A stretch of 64,000 nucleotides of DNA from Bacteroidetes bacterium GWF2_35_48 (GTDB lineage Bacteria > Bacteroidota > Bacteroidia > Bacteroidales > GWF2-35-48). Numbering within the stretch: position 1 is the first letter of the stretch; every line of letters begins with the position of its first letter. Shown here piece after piece: positions 46,801-55,723 of this stretch. The notes beneath the pieces are model-generated. The model saw nothing but the letters and a program-made list of their open reading frames with translations, was not told where the DNA came from and made no database searches. Made by a program: the position numbers and the translations under genes. The stretch spans positions 62,001-126,000 of the forward strand of contig MEOG01000089.1 in NCBI GenBank assembly GCA_001769125.1. The letters are read 5' to 3'.

Positions 46801-49800
46801 CAGTTAAAGGGCTTATTTTGGTAGTTGCAGAACCTGTTAATATAGTTCCGCTTGTCAAATAATTTTCTATACCCGGAGCGCATTTGTATTCATAAACAGC
46901 AAAGTAATAGGTAGTACCAGATGCCAATCCTGATATTGTTCCTGAAGACCCTGTGTTGTTGTAAACAACCTTATTCCCATTACTTAAGTCAGCACCAGCA
47001 TCATAATCTGCCGAAATATACGTAGTACCATCAACAGGGGTGAAATTAACTGCAGAACTCGGTCGCGCTATAACAATCCGTTTTGTTCCATTTCCGGTTG
47101 TTCCTATTGAAAAATCAACAGTTGTATTTGTAATATTTGTAAAAGATAAACCCGTTGGATTTGTTGTGGGTTCTTCGCATGAACCACAAGTAACAGAGAT
47201 ATCATCAAGATACCAATATGATGTAGTAGACGAGGCTTTTCGGAATCGTAGATAAACAGTACTTTCACCACTATACAAAGATAAATCTACAGTACAATTT
47301 GTTGTGCCATCATGTGTAGTGTTCGCATGGGTATATGTTGCAACAGTTGAATAAGTACCTGTTTGTGATGTTGTGCAAACTTCAACGTACATAGTCTTGG
47401 CTGTTGTACTTGAAGTACGTGCTAATGTAAATGTTAACAATGTTGGATTAGCAATCACAGATGTTGATAAACTGCCATTATTTAGAGGAAATTGTGCTTT
47501 TCCACTTGCATAGGTAACTTCATTGTCAACCGATTCAAGCCAGCCTGAAGGAAGACTGTTGGCCGTGAAGCCTTCTGCCATACATGCTTGCGGCAAAGTT
47601 GCGCAACTAGTGGAAAGAATAGTTCCATCAATTTTATAATTAGATGCAGCGCCTAAATTTGTATAAGACCAAATTTTGAAATAATACGTTGTTTGAGGGT
47701 TCAGACCTGTTACAGCGTATGTATGTATTCCCTGATTAATGCTTGCAGCATTTACTGTGTATGTTGTCCCATCAACAGGATTCGTTATGGAGCCTAATCC
47801 AACAGCACTCCACTGAATTAGATATCTATCTGGTGGAATTACTCCGGTGGCATCTGTCCACGTTAAAGTTATTGACGAGGATGTTGATGAGCCACAGGTA
47901 AAATTAGTTGGATGATCGCTTGGTTCAGCCTTTGCTGTAGGTGTAGCAATTGTTTCGATTCCACTGCTCCACACAGAGCCTTTCCGTGTAAATATTTTTA
48001 TATAATAGGTTGTTCCACCAACAAGATTTGTCAGGACTTGAGAGGATGTTGTTCCATTATAAATTAAATATTGTCCTGCTGCCAGCTCTGTTCCTGATCC
48101 GTATGTGAAACTAGCCCCACTCGCATACGATGTTCCATCACCTGTAGGTGTATAAGTAACAGATGAAGTTGATGCAACAATTATCAAACCATCGAAACAT
48201 AAAGGATTCGTCCAAGTGATAGTAGAAGTGCCTGTGTTTTCATCTGTGGCATTTGCGCCGGTAATATTTGTTACTGATGTTGCTAAAACGGTAGTTTGTG
48301 TTCCACCTGCACTGTATGGGCCGGATGTGTTAAAATTAGCTGAAGTAAATGTGAGATTTGCATTATCAATAGCATCCACACTAATAGTTTTGTCTACAAT
48401 TGTATTGCATGCAATATCTGCAGTAAGCCATAAATAACCCGTACCTGTTCCGGCTCCAACAATTGAAGTATTTAATGCTGAAAATGAAATCGGATCACCT
48501 GTAGGGACATAAGCTTGTGAGATGCCGATCTGGCTTGCTGATCCAAAATTATCGGTAGCACTGTACCAAAGTTTGAATGGGTTTGTTTTTAAAGTAGTGC
48601 TTGTATAGTTGCCTCCTAAATCAAATGTTGCTCCCTGCAATGCAGCATATGTAATTGTACTTGTAATAGCAACTTTGTAAATTATATGATTATCGGCATT
48701 TTGTTCAACATTTCCGGCTGTTATTGAAGGTGTTGATATAGAAATTCCGGGTGTTACATTGTTACAATAAAGAATCACATCATCAAGCAATACTTGACCG
48801 CTGGTATATGAACTAAATTTCCATTTAATATAATAGTTTCCTGAAAGACCTAATGTTATCTGTTTTTCAGAATAGATAGTAGTAATATCCCCTGTATTGG
48901 AACCATTTGCTGAATAACTTCCTTTTTGAGTCCATGTGGATCCATCAGGGGAGGTTTCAACAACAAAAGTATATGCATCACTCGTACCATTAGCTCTAAC
49001 CCAGAAATTTAAAGTTTGTGGATTTGTTTTTAAATCTGTGTACATATAGTCTGTACTAGGTGTAAACAGTGCATGTATTGCACCGCTGGGAGTATGGTCA
49101 TAAGCACTATAACTTGGAAAGCTGACATCCGATTTTGTCCATGCAGAGTAATCCCCTGATGTTTCAAAATCAACATCAACACATGGTGCATCTAAAGTTG
49201 CACAAGTAGTTGTAGCGGCAGAGCCTGTTTTATAATCAATATTAGAACCAGTATTCGTATATGACCATATTTTAAAATAATATTGAGTACCTTGTGATAA
49301 TCCGGTAGCAGTACCTTCGCCATTGCCCTGTAAAACGTTTAATGCGCCTGAGGCAGAGCCGGGTGCATCAGCGACTGTAATTCCATCAACAGGGTCTGTA
49401 ATTGCGCCATAGCTTGTATTACTCCATTTAATTAAATAGCCATCAGGAAGAGTGCCAGCAGAAGCATCTGTCCATGTAAGAGGAATTGTAATTGTAGTCC
49501 CTGTTTCACAGTTAAAAGAAGTGGGATCATTCGTTGGTTCTCCTTTAATTACAGCACCGCTTACTGCAACATTTTTAGTTGCAGCACCACCACCTGCGTT
49601 TGTAATATTACCTGAATAAGTACCAGCCGATGAACCTGCTGTTAATCTTGTATAAATTGTAGTATTTGAAAGAGCATTACTTGCATAAGCAACATTAATA
49701 CTAGATGCATAACCTGAACCTGATGATGTAGAAACCTCGAAACCACTTGGAGCAGTAACCACTATATTTCCTGATGCTGGAGATAAACCACTTGCACTCA

Positions 49801-52800
49801 AAGTATAAGTTTGATTTGCAGAAGGACCAGCACCAACTAAATAACTAAAATTTGATAAAGTTGTTGGAGTTACCGTTATTTGACTTGCCGATAAAGTTAA
49901 TGTTCCACTAATATTTACATCATCAAGTCTAAAAACTCCACTCCCAGCAGAAGACCTACTTCCATTAAGCCATCCTTGAATTTTAATAGTAACAGCGCTA
50001 GTTTTACCCGTAACGCCGCTAATTGATTGATTAATTGTTGCCAAAGAAGCGTCCGGAGCGTTAGTAGTATAAGTTGCAGCTCCATTATCAATATCAAATG
50101 AAAAAGCAGATGGTCCAGCGCTTGTTGCATATGCTTTGAAAGAAATTCCTGTGATATTTAGTTCATATCCGGCAGCTGGTGTAATAGTAAAATAAAAATT
50201 CTTTGCTGATGCCTGATCAGTAGCAGTCCAACCACCAGTTTCCGCTATATATGGCATATCTGTAAAGCCAGACGATGTTGTAACATTTGTTTCAATTGTT
50301 CCGGTCGATAACGCCATATCTGAAACTGTTGCATTTGCAGGAACAGTACTTGGTGATAAATATGGTGAATTATTAAACGTAAAAGTTACAATTGGACCAG
50401 CAACTGGAGTAACAGTTGTTTCTAAACCACTAGACCAAGTTGATCCATAACGTGTCCAAAATTTAACAAAATAGGTTGTTCCATTTGTAAGGTTTGCAAC
50501 TATTTGTGATGATGTTGACCCTTTATAAACTACATATCCATTGCCTAAAGCTGTACCACTTTGGTAATTTAAATTTCCAGTATAATCAGAACCATTACCA
50601 GATGGAGTTCCTGTATTAGATGCAGGAGCTACAACAATTAAAATTTCATCATAACAAACAGAGGGGTTTGTCCATGTTAATGTTGCTTGTGCGTTTCCTG
50701 CAGAAGCAGCAGCAGAAGCGACATTAGAAATGGCATTAACCGTTGCTGTAACAGTAGTTCTTGAAGCAGTTGTACATCCTGCATCGGTAGCATCAACATA
50801 ATAAGTGGTTGTTGAAGAAATTGAGGGAGTTGTAAAACTGGTACCTGTTCCCTGGCTTGTACCTCCACTTGATGCTGTATACCAATTGATAGTTCCTGCG
50901 CTGGCTGTAGCGCCAAGATTTACAGTTCCTGAAATACACACAGACCCGGGTGTTGTACCTGTGATGGTTGGTACAGCAAGTCCAGTTCCTGTTACAGCAC
51001 AATTTTCAGGTGTAGATACGCCTGCGCCAGAAACAGCAATATTTCCATTATAGCTTATAGCTGATGATGGTGTGAACTTCACATTAATTGTTGTCGGTCC
51101 ATAGGTGCCACCACCATGTCCGCTAATAGTTAAAGTGGAGGTGTATGTCCCTCCGGATGTCGTACAATAAGTATAACCAGTAAGAGCAGCTATTGTAATA
51201 TCGGCTGTTGTTAAATTGGTTCCTGAAATTGTGAATGTGTTTGGTCCGGCGGTTGTGCCTACACAAATATTTCCGAAACCTGTTATAGTTCCAAGAGTAA
51301 TTGATGGACCGGCAGGTGTTGCTTGGCTGCTTGTTAATGGTGCTGTTGCCAGATAAAGAGGGCCTCCGGAACAAGAGGTGTTTTGATAGGCAAAAACATA
51401 AAAATAATAAGTAGTCGAAGAACTTAACCCGGTTGCAGTAAATGCGGCACTTTCCCCAACACTGACAACCGTACTTGTCCCAAGGGTTGAGCCGGCTGTG
51501 TACGTTGTCGTATTCACCGGGCTCGGAACCGAATTATCGGTGTTTCGGAACACAAGATAACCGTGTGCAGCCGGTGTTCCTGCTGAAGCAGTAAAAGAAC
51601 CGTCAATACTATTATAAAGTATATTGCTATATATTAAAGAGGTTGGCTGTGCTGCAGGAGTTGCACAGGCGGATGCAATTGTCCCAACCAATTGGACATC
51701 ATCAATTCTGAACGAGGCAGTAGTTTGATTTTGGGTAAACCTGATACATAGTGTGCTGGTAGATGGTATTGTTCCGGTACAGGTTTTAATACCCCAAGTT
51801 ATGCTTCCTGCCGGAACAGTGAGAGCTGTCCAGTTGGAACCGTCTGTACTCACTTCAACTGTTGGCTTATAAGTGGTGCCTGAACTGGCATACAATCCAA
51901 AACTTAACGAGAGATTTGTGTAGGCGGAAGTATTGATATTACAAATGATAAAATCCTTACCGACAGTGTTGGTTAGAAAAACATTCCCCAACCCTGATGC
52001 ACCTGAATAACCTGACGAAGCTGTTGTATTTCTGACATCACCTGATCCAGACATTGTAAATCCATCGTTATCAAAAGCATTTGCAGTTTCATGATCGGGA
52101 ATTAGTGTTGTTGATGGTGCTGTTCCCATGGTTTCAGTAAAAATAGTTACACTAGCCGATGTTACACTTCCACTACAAGTAACTGTTTTATCTGTAGCTC
52201 CAGTTGATGAGGCAGTAATTACTTCGTTATTATAATCTGCTGCAGACAAACCGGTTTTTAATCGAATGTAAACTGTAGTTGCATTAACTGTTCCTCCACT
52301 ATGCGTAAATGTTAATGGAGAAGTAAATCCGGATCCTGATGTTTTAGAAATTTCGTAATTTGTTGGAGCGGTCATAGAGATATTAGCAGTAAGGTTTGCA
52401 CCGCTTACGGTAAAAGATTGCTCTGGAGATGATCCAGAACCTTCTACATAAGTAAAACCTGTTTTTGTTGATGCTGACAATGTTATTGTTGAAGTCGCAG
52501 CTAAAGTGGCTAATGCAGTTGTTCCACTGAAAGCAGTTTCTGTACCTGCTCCATTTCTAGCTTTAACATCAAAAGTATAGGTAGTTGATGCCGTTAACCC
52601 GGTAACGGTTTTAGTTCCCCATGTTGCTGCAGTTTGCCAAACAGCAGAAGCCCCTAATGACCCATTTGCCTGAACATACTGTCCCCCTGCTTCGCGAATA
52701 GCAAATACAGTAATACTTGGATTACTGTTTACATTTACAGTAACATTTAATGAACTAGATGTTGCCCCATTTACGGTTGGTGCAAGAGGTACATTTGCTA

Positions 52801-53620
52801 GAGTCCAGAAAGTCCCATCAGACGAATAACCAGTCCCATTGGCATTAATAGCATAACCCCTATAATAATAAAGTGTATTTGCTGACATACTTGTTCTTGC
52901 ATGTGTAAATGCAGAAACTGCTGTTCCTCCTTCTGCTAATAAATTTGTGGTTGGAGATGCAGTGGTTGCCCAAACTGTTCCTCGTGAAGTAATAGTAGCT
53001 CCTCCATCAGATGTTATGGTGGCACCCAAAGTTGCTCCTGTTGTTGTGATGGATGAAGATGTGGGGGTTGTTAGGGTTGGGGTAGATGAACCTGAGACTG
53101 TTCCTTTTATATCAATATCATCTATACCTGCTCCAATGGTATTACTTGTACCAGCAACAGAAAACTTAACTAAAACTTGAGTTCCACTATAAGAACTTAA
53201 ATCAATTGGAGTTTGTGCAGTCATAGTACTAGATGCAGGTAAAACTGTAGTAATCAATGTCCAATCAGTACCATTGTTAATTGAAATCGATATTGAAATC
53301 GTATTTTCAACAGCATTAGCCCCTCCATAGGTTCTTGCCTTATAATTTAAAGTTTCTGAAGTGTATGCATCAAAATCCATAGCAGGTGTCTTTGTAGAAG
53401 CTCCTGCTACTAACAATTGAAGATATATTGTCCCTGCAACTGACACATCAGTCCAAGTTGGAAAACCAGAAACATCTGTTCTGACGGGTGTAATATTCAC
53501 CTGCCCCCACCCCCTAAAACTCCCCCCAAGGAATATCACAAACAGCATTAACACAGAAAAAAAATAAAAGCTTGATTGTTTAGTTGTTGTTGGTTTGCCG
53601 AGGTGTGTCATCTTTTTCAT
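43817..53620 (-). CDS. Giant T9SS-secreted multidomain adhesin-like protein (3267 aa)
   Basis: At 3267 residues this is the largest gene in the window. A leader (about 1-42) ends GSFRGWGQ. The body alternates jelly-roll/MAM-like modules, each ending in a phrase like WYLDDISVTC or RIDDVQLVG, with fibronectin-III-like modules. Three of these are near copies: SGLETTVTP, SGIETIATP and STGVYECATP ends. Two Ig-like repeats (GFTYVEGSGSSPEQSFTVSG, NFSYLVGAGPSANQTYTLS) match those of the neighbouring gene. Residues 2500-2740 contain a Cys-containing domain (DDEISIVCFNDITTG). The end has LKWATSTEINNSHFIVQKS and a T9SS type A domain. It is probably a surface-attached adhesin. Confidence 0.9.
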   Translation of the reverse strand: MKKMTHLGKPTTTKQSSFYFFSVLMLFVIFLGGSFRGWGQVNITPVRTDVSGFPTWTDVSVAGTIYLQLLVAGASTKTPAMDFDAYTSETLNYKARTYGGANAVENTISISISINNGTDWTLITTVLPASSTMTAQTPIDLSSYSGTQVLVKFSVAGTSNTIGAGIDDIDIKGTVSGSSTPTLTTPTSSSITTTGATLGATITSDGGATITSRGTVWATTASPTTNLLAEGGTAVSAFTHARTSMSANTLYYYRGYAINANGTGYSSDGTFWTLANVPLAPTVNGATSSSLNVTVNVNSNPSITVFAIREAGGQYVQANGSLGASAVWQTAATWGTKTVTGLTASTTYTFDVKARNGAGTETAFSGTTALATLAATSTITLSASTKTGFTYVEGSGSSPEQSFTVSGANLTANISMTAPTNYEISKTSGSGFTSPLTFTHSGGTVNATTVYIRLKTGLSAADYNNEVITASSTGATDKTVTCSGSVTSASVTIFTETMGTAPSTTLIPDHETANAFDNDGFTMSGSGDVRNTTASSGYSGASGLGNVFLTNTVGKDFIICNINTSAYTNLSLSFGLYASSGTTYKPTVEVSTDGSNWTALTVPAGSITWGIKTCTGTIPSTSTLCIRFTQNQTTASFRIDDVQLVGTIASACATPAAQPTSLIYSNILYNSIDGSFTASAGTPAAHGYLVFRNTDNSVPSPVNTTTYTAGSTLGTSTVVSVGESAAFTATGLSSSTTYYFYVFAYQNTSCSGGPLYLATAPLTSSQATPAGPSITLGTITGFGNICVGTTAGPNTFTISGTNLTTADITIAALTGYTYCTTSGGTYTSTLTISGHGGGTYGPTTINVKFTPSSAISYNGNIAVSGAGVSTPENCAVTGTGLAVPTITGTTPGSVCISGTVNLGATASAGTINWYTASSGGTSQGTGTSFTTPSISSTTTYYVDATDAGCTTASRTTVTATVNAISNVASAAASAGNAQATLTWTNPSVCYDEILIVVAPASNTGTPSGNGSDYTGNLNYQSGTALGNGYVVYKGSTSSQIVANLTNGTTYFVKFWTRYGSTWSSGLETTVTPVAGPIVTFTFNNSPYLSPSTVPANATVSDMALSTGTIETNVTTSSGFTDMPYIAETGGWTATDQASAKNFYFTITPAAGYELNITGISFKAYATSAGPSAFSFDIDNGAATYTTNAPDASLATINQSISGVTGKTSAVTIKIQGWLNGSRSSAGSGVFRLDDVNISGTLTLSASQITVTPTTLSNFSYLVGAGPSANQTYTLSASGLSPASGNIVVTAPSGFEVSTSSGSGYASSINVAYASNALSNTTIYTRLTAGSSAGTYSGNITNAGGGAATKNVAVSGAVIKGEPTNDPTSFNCETGTTITIPLTWTDASAGTLPDGYLIKWSNTSYGAITDPVDGITVADAPGSASGALNVLQGNGEGTATGLSQGTQYYFKIWSYTNTGSNIDYKTGSAATTTCATLDAPCVDVDFETSGDYSAWTKSDVSFPSYSAYDHTPSGAIHALFTPSTDYMYTDLKTNPQTLNFWVRANGTSDAYTFVVETSPDGSTWTQKGSYSANGSNTGDITTIYSEKQITLGLSGNYYIKWKFSSYTSGQVLLDDVILYCNNVTPGISISTPSITAGNVEQNADNHIIYKVAITSTITYAALQGATFDLGGNYTSTTLKTNPFKLWYSATDNFGSASQIGISQAYVPTGDPISFSALNTSIVGAGTGTGYLWLTADIACNTIVDKTISVDAIDNANLTFTSANFNTSGPYSAGGTQTTVLATSVTNITGANATDENTGTSTITWTNPLCFDGLIIVASTSSVTYTPTGDGTSYASGASFTYGSGTELAAGQYLIYNGTTSSQVLTNLVGGTTYYIKIFTRKGSVWSSGIETIATPTAKAEPSDHPTNFTCGSSTSSSITLTWTDATGVIPPDRYLIQWSAVGLGSITNPVDGTTYTVNAASINQGIHTYAVTGLNPQTTYYFKIWSYTNLGAASNYKIDGTILSTSCATLPQACMAEGFTANSLPSGWLESVDNEVTYASGKAQFPLNNGSLSTSVIANPTLLTFTLARTSSTTAKTMYVEVCTTSQTGTYSTVATYTHANTTHDGTTNCTVDLSLYSGESTVYLRFRKASSTTSYWYLDDISVTCGSCEEPTTNPTGLSFTNITNTTVDFSIGTTGNGTKRIVIARPSSAVNFTPVDGTTYISADYDAGADLSNGNKVVYNNTGSSGTISGLASGTTYYFAVYEYKCAPGIENYLTSGTILTGSATTKISPLTELAVVCQTTNTATISWVAPEGSYDGVIIGLGTTMPNDLAGTENESSYSANSQYPLGSTIGTNGKVVYKGNGTSVTVTGLTASTAYEIKAYTFKNSTTWATVFPTASIASLGTPNVSSIATTPADEEVQVTWANPQTGCFDEIMVVAKATSAVTASPSGDGSLYTADPVFTGSGTIFDDGKVVFKGTSNSVTVTGLTNGTSYCFKVFTRSGSTWSTGVYECATPIDGVVEFVPGSIAVVGVCSQIQDCNSGYSNGDDEISIVCFNDITTGMVFDMTDNGFSRCEPGEFGNAEGFLRIRRTGGTVNKGSIITFRLKNLYPYFVGIYPDNEWEIDIRYGSLILNTAGDQIFFMTGGTWNNGTAGDNNATYTGGTVLFGFNTNNEWLPDVCSVSNNASGDGSSQNSGLLPNLDCFSMMPGVATDYIKFNIYLSADPIPHHTQRGWIEAIKDPDNWVKFNNCNEYYNGNSLYPVINNFTASETSIVIDTDAGGEVGVDPGIWTGAGGNTTWFDCSNWDNMIIPDSTTDVNLSSTGVSNDCVVGDPAEYDFTEASCRNLTVELSGYEFYVNNASSKLHIFGDFSNNSTFSHSAGSVVFKGGSEQIISGTTSPEFYNLLINNSSSTGIVLNKEVSVAGTLTLTDGYIIGNDTLIMKAGSSLSGGSDATFAKGPVRKVGNTSFTFPTGQNSSYHPISISAPSAATDHFTAEYFKANPQTTFGTTLGTGINHVSQLEYWMLNRTNGSSAVSVTLAWDTASLVETAYLSDLIVTKWDGAQWIDLGLGSTSGDVNDGTIITNGTVPSFSPITFGSKTAKNPLPVEMMYFSGKYIYSTGYVDLKWATSTEINNSHFIVQKSSDARNFSDIAIVSGFGNSSSVNQYSETDKYPLLGVNYYRLKQVDYNGELKYSQLVAVEANKDSKVYVSGLSSETNNISFTINSTEELPLSVKISDMTGKIIYSRSLNITEDYTKLTIPTSGFVSGLYCLMIYYHDKQITNKFIIK

Positions 53621-53652
53621 AACTTTATTTTTTGTTACAAAAAAAAATCAAG

Positions 53653-53780
53653 CATCTGTGTAGCAATTTAACATCTATGTAGCCTCTGAAACCGATCGCT
53701 GATGAACCCTGAGCGAAGTCGAAGGGTCGAAGTGTCGGTTGTGAAGACATCTATGTAGCTAAGAGTGCATCTATGTAGCT
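53653..53780. repeat. Four CATCTRTGTAGC repeats around a repeat C-type hairpin
   Basis: catctatgtagc (first copy catctgtgtagc) begins at 53653, 53672, 53748 and 53768, that is in two close pairs 19-20 bases apart. Between the pairs, accc-TGAGCGAAGTCGAA-gggt (53706-53727), with outer arms accga/tcggt, has the same 14-base loop as repeat C on a different stem. This lies in the 422-bp leader region of the giant gene; the rest of the gap is AT-rich with nothing else recognised. Confidence 0.75.
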
Positions 53781-54042
53781 TATTCTTTTTTATTTATTTA
53801 TTATTTCCTTATTAAACGGTATTTTTTATACGTTTATAATTAGAAAAAGTTTCATTTATTTAAATATTTGTTTGGAGCGTTGTAAAAATAAAACCATGCA
53901 CGATTGAAAAGGATGTTATACAGAGTTATGGTGCTTGCAATACTTGAGTCTCGTTAAAATGTTTGTTGCCACATAACAGCCTGTTTATCATCCAGCTTTG
54001 CAGGAAAAAAGCTTTTGAAGCAATTAAAAAATTATCAACAAA

Positions 54043-54945
54043 TCACTTCTTTACCAAAACTTTTCCCCTCCCCGACCATTGCGAAATCATGACTCCAGCA
54101 AAAACAATAAAAATACCCACTATTTTTTGAAGTGTAATTTCTTCTCCTATAAGAAAAAATGAAAAAATAATTGTAAAAACAGGAATAATATTTACAAAAA
54201 CCATAGACCGGATTACTCCTAATTTCTGCACTCCGTAAATGTAAAGAATATAGGCAAAAGACGAGGCAAATACAGCGAGAAAAATAATTGAAAGTATTGC
54301 GCCCTGATTATGGTTCGCGCTAATAAAATGATTGTAATCTACAAGAAAAAACACGGGTAAAAAATAAAATATACCAAACAAATTCTGATAGGTAATAATA
54401 GTGCCCGCATTGTATTTTCCTGATAATTTTTTTAGTACCACAGCATAGCCTACTGCCGAAAATACAGCAAGAAATAATAGCGCAATGCCATAAAATGGGA
54501 CATTTAGCGACATACCCTTTACAGCAATTACAAGATAAATTCCAACCACGGAAAGCAAAATTCCTGCAATATTCATCAGGCTGATTTTTTCTTTTAAAAA
54601 AAACACAGCGGCAAAGGGTGTAAACAAAGGAATTGTTGATACAATAACCGATGCGGTTGTTGGAGACACATAAAGCAATCCATACGACTCGCCGATAAAA
54701 TATAAAAAAGGCTGAAATAAAACCAGAAGAAGAAAGTGCTTGATGTCTTTTCTTTCAAGAGGCTGTAAAATGCCCATTATTTTAAAAAGAATCCAGAGGA
54801 AAACAGAAGAAATAATAAGGCGGGAAAAAATAATAGTTATTGGCTGATAGGTATCCAAAGCAACCTTACTCCATACGAAAGAGATGCTCCAGAAAATCAT
54901 TGAAAAAGAAATGGAGAGATAGACCTTTATACTTCGACTGGGCAT
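54043..54945 (-). CDS. EamA/DMT-family transporter
   Basis: This 300-residue inner-membrane protein has about ten hydrophobic helices in two similar halves, the EamA duplication. The first half has FWSISFVWSKVALD near the N-terminus and FLFFIGESYGLLYVSPTTASVI-like residues; the second has VGYAVVLKKLSGKY and the ending NIIPVFTIIFSFFLIGEEITLQKIVGIFIVFAGV. Such transporters usually export metabolites such as amino acids or drugs; the substrate is unknown. It appears to be a single-gene unit between the giant surface gene and recX. Confidence 0.9.
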   Translation of the reverse strand: MPSRSIKVYLSISFSMIFWSISFVWSKVALDTYQPITIIFSRLIISSVFLWILFKIMGILQPLERKDIKHFLLLVLFQPFLYFIGESYGLLYVSPTTASVIVSTIPLFTPFAAVFFLKEKISLMNIAGILLSVVGIYLVIAVKGMSLNVPFYGIALLFLAVFSAVGYAVVLKKLSGKYNAGTIITYQNLFGIFYFLPVFFLVDYNHFISANHNQGAILSIIFLAVFASSFAYILYIYGVQKLGVIRSMVFVNIIPVFTIIFSFFLIGEEITLQKIVGIFIVFAGVMISQWSGRGKVLVKK

Positions 54946-55040
54946 AAATAGAGTTTAATAATTCTATCGTATAGCTATCAATAAGCTGTTTGCAACATTT
55001 AAAAACATAGTTTATGCCCGCTCAGCATAAACCTGCTTAT

Positions 55041-55511
55041 TCATACTTTTTTGTCAAGAAATTTTTGACACAAATTTGCTTCAAAGCCTTTCCCTGCCAT
55101 ATAACGAAGCGTTTTACCCTTTTTCTCAAAATCATTTTTTCCCTTCACAGAAGCAAGCTTTGCCTTTATTTCTTTCTCTATAAAATCGAAGTACGCCTTT
55201 TGATCTATTGTATTTAAGCCGCTTTGAATATGTTCTTCCGAAATATTTTTTCCTTTGAGTGCATACACAATTTTAATTTTCCCCCATTTAGAAAAACGAA
55301 ATTTATCTCTTGCAAAAGCTTGCGTATAGCGCTCCTCGTCAATATATTTTTCTTTTTTAAGGTCTGATAAAATATCGTCGAACAAAACAGGATTTGATTT
55401 CCATTCCTTTAATTTTTTGCGAACATCATCTTCACATTTTTCGTTCAGGCTGCAATATCTCTGCGCTCTTGAAAGAAACGTGATGAAATCTTCCTTTAAT
55501 TCTTCTTTCAT
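55041..55511 (-). CDS. recX: RecX regulatory protein
   Basis: This 156-residue cytosolic protein modulates RecA filaments in recombination and repair. Three-helix RecX repeats are visible: ALFRAQRYCSLNEKC-type N-terminus (FLSRAQRYCSLNEKCEDDVRKKL), EKYIDEERYTQAFARDKFRFSKWGKIKIVYALKGKNIS, and DIEK-like third repeat ending in YMAGKGFEANLCQKFL. The tandem YIDEERYxxxFxxDK block is the best diagnostic. No recA is in the window. It follows prmC on the same strand after a 212-bp gap filled by palindrome B. Confidence 0.9.
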   Translation of the reverse strand: MKEELKEDFITFLSRAQRYCSLNEKCEDDVRKKLKEWKSNPVLFDDILSDLKKEKYIDEERYTQAFARDKFRFSKWGKIKIVYALKGKNISEEHIQSGLNTIDQKAYFDFIEKEIKAKLASVKGKNDFEKKGKTLRYMAGKGFEANLCQKFLDKKV

Positions 55512-55544
55512 TGTGAAAAGGGTTTATTATACTTAATTCTTCAG

Positions 55545-55692
55545 GTTGCAGGTTGCAGGTTGAAAGGGTTGCAGGGTATAAGGTAATTTAGACGACCTGT
55601 CATCTCGTCTTTCCGGACAGGTGCTTTGCGGTGGTCGAAATTACCATTTAACCTGCAATCTGATAAGTTAAGCGAAACTTGCAACCTGCAAC
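55545..55692. repeat. Nested palindromic repeat B, copy 2
   Basis: Outer arms gttgcaggttgc / gcaacctgcaac (55545-55556, 55681-55692) are perfect. Inside, ggtaattt pairs with aaattacc (55582-55589, 55638-55645), and acctgtc pairs with gacaggt (55595-55601, 55616-55622). The element fills the gap between prmC and recX and could form a long branched hairpin. Confidence 0.82.
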
Positions 55693-55723
55693 TTAAAATA
55701 TCATACGTTTACTGTACATAATA

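Noticed and set aside
50805-51053. Plus-strand ORFs within the giant surface gene (also at 46212, 47040, 48216, 52947)
   Set aside because: They mirror Thr/Val/Gly-rich codons of the real minus-strand frame and have no start context.
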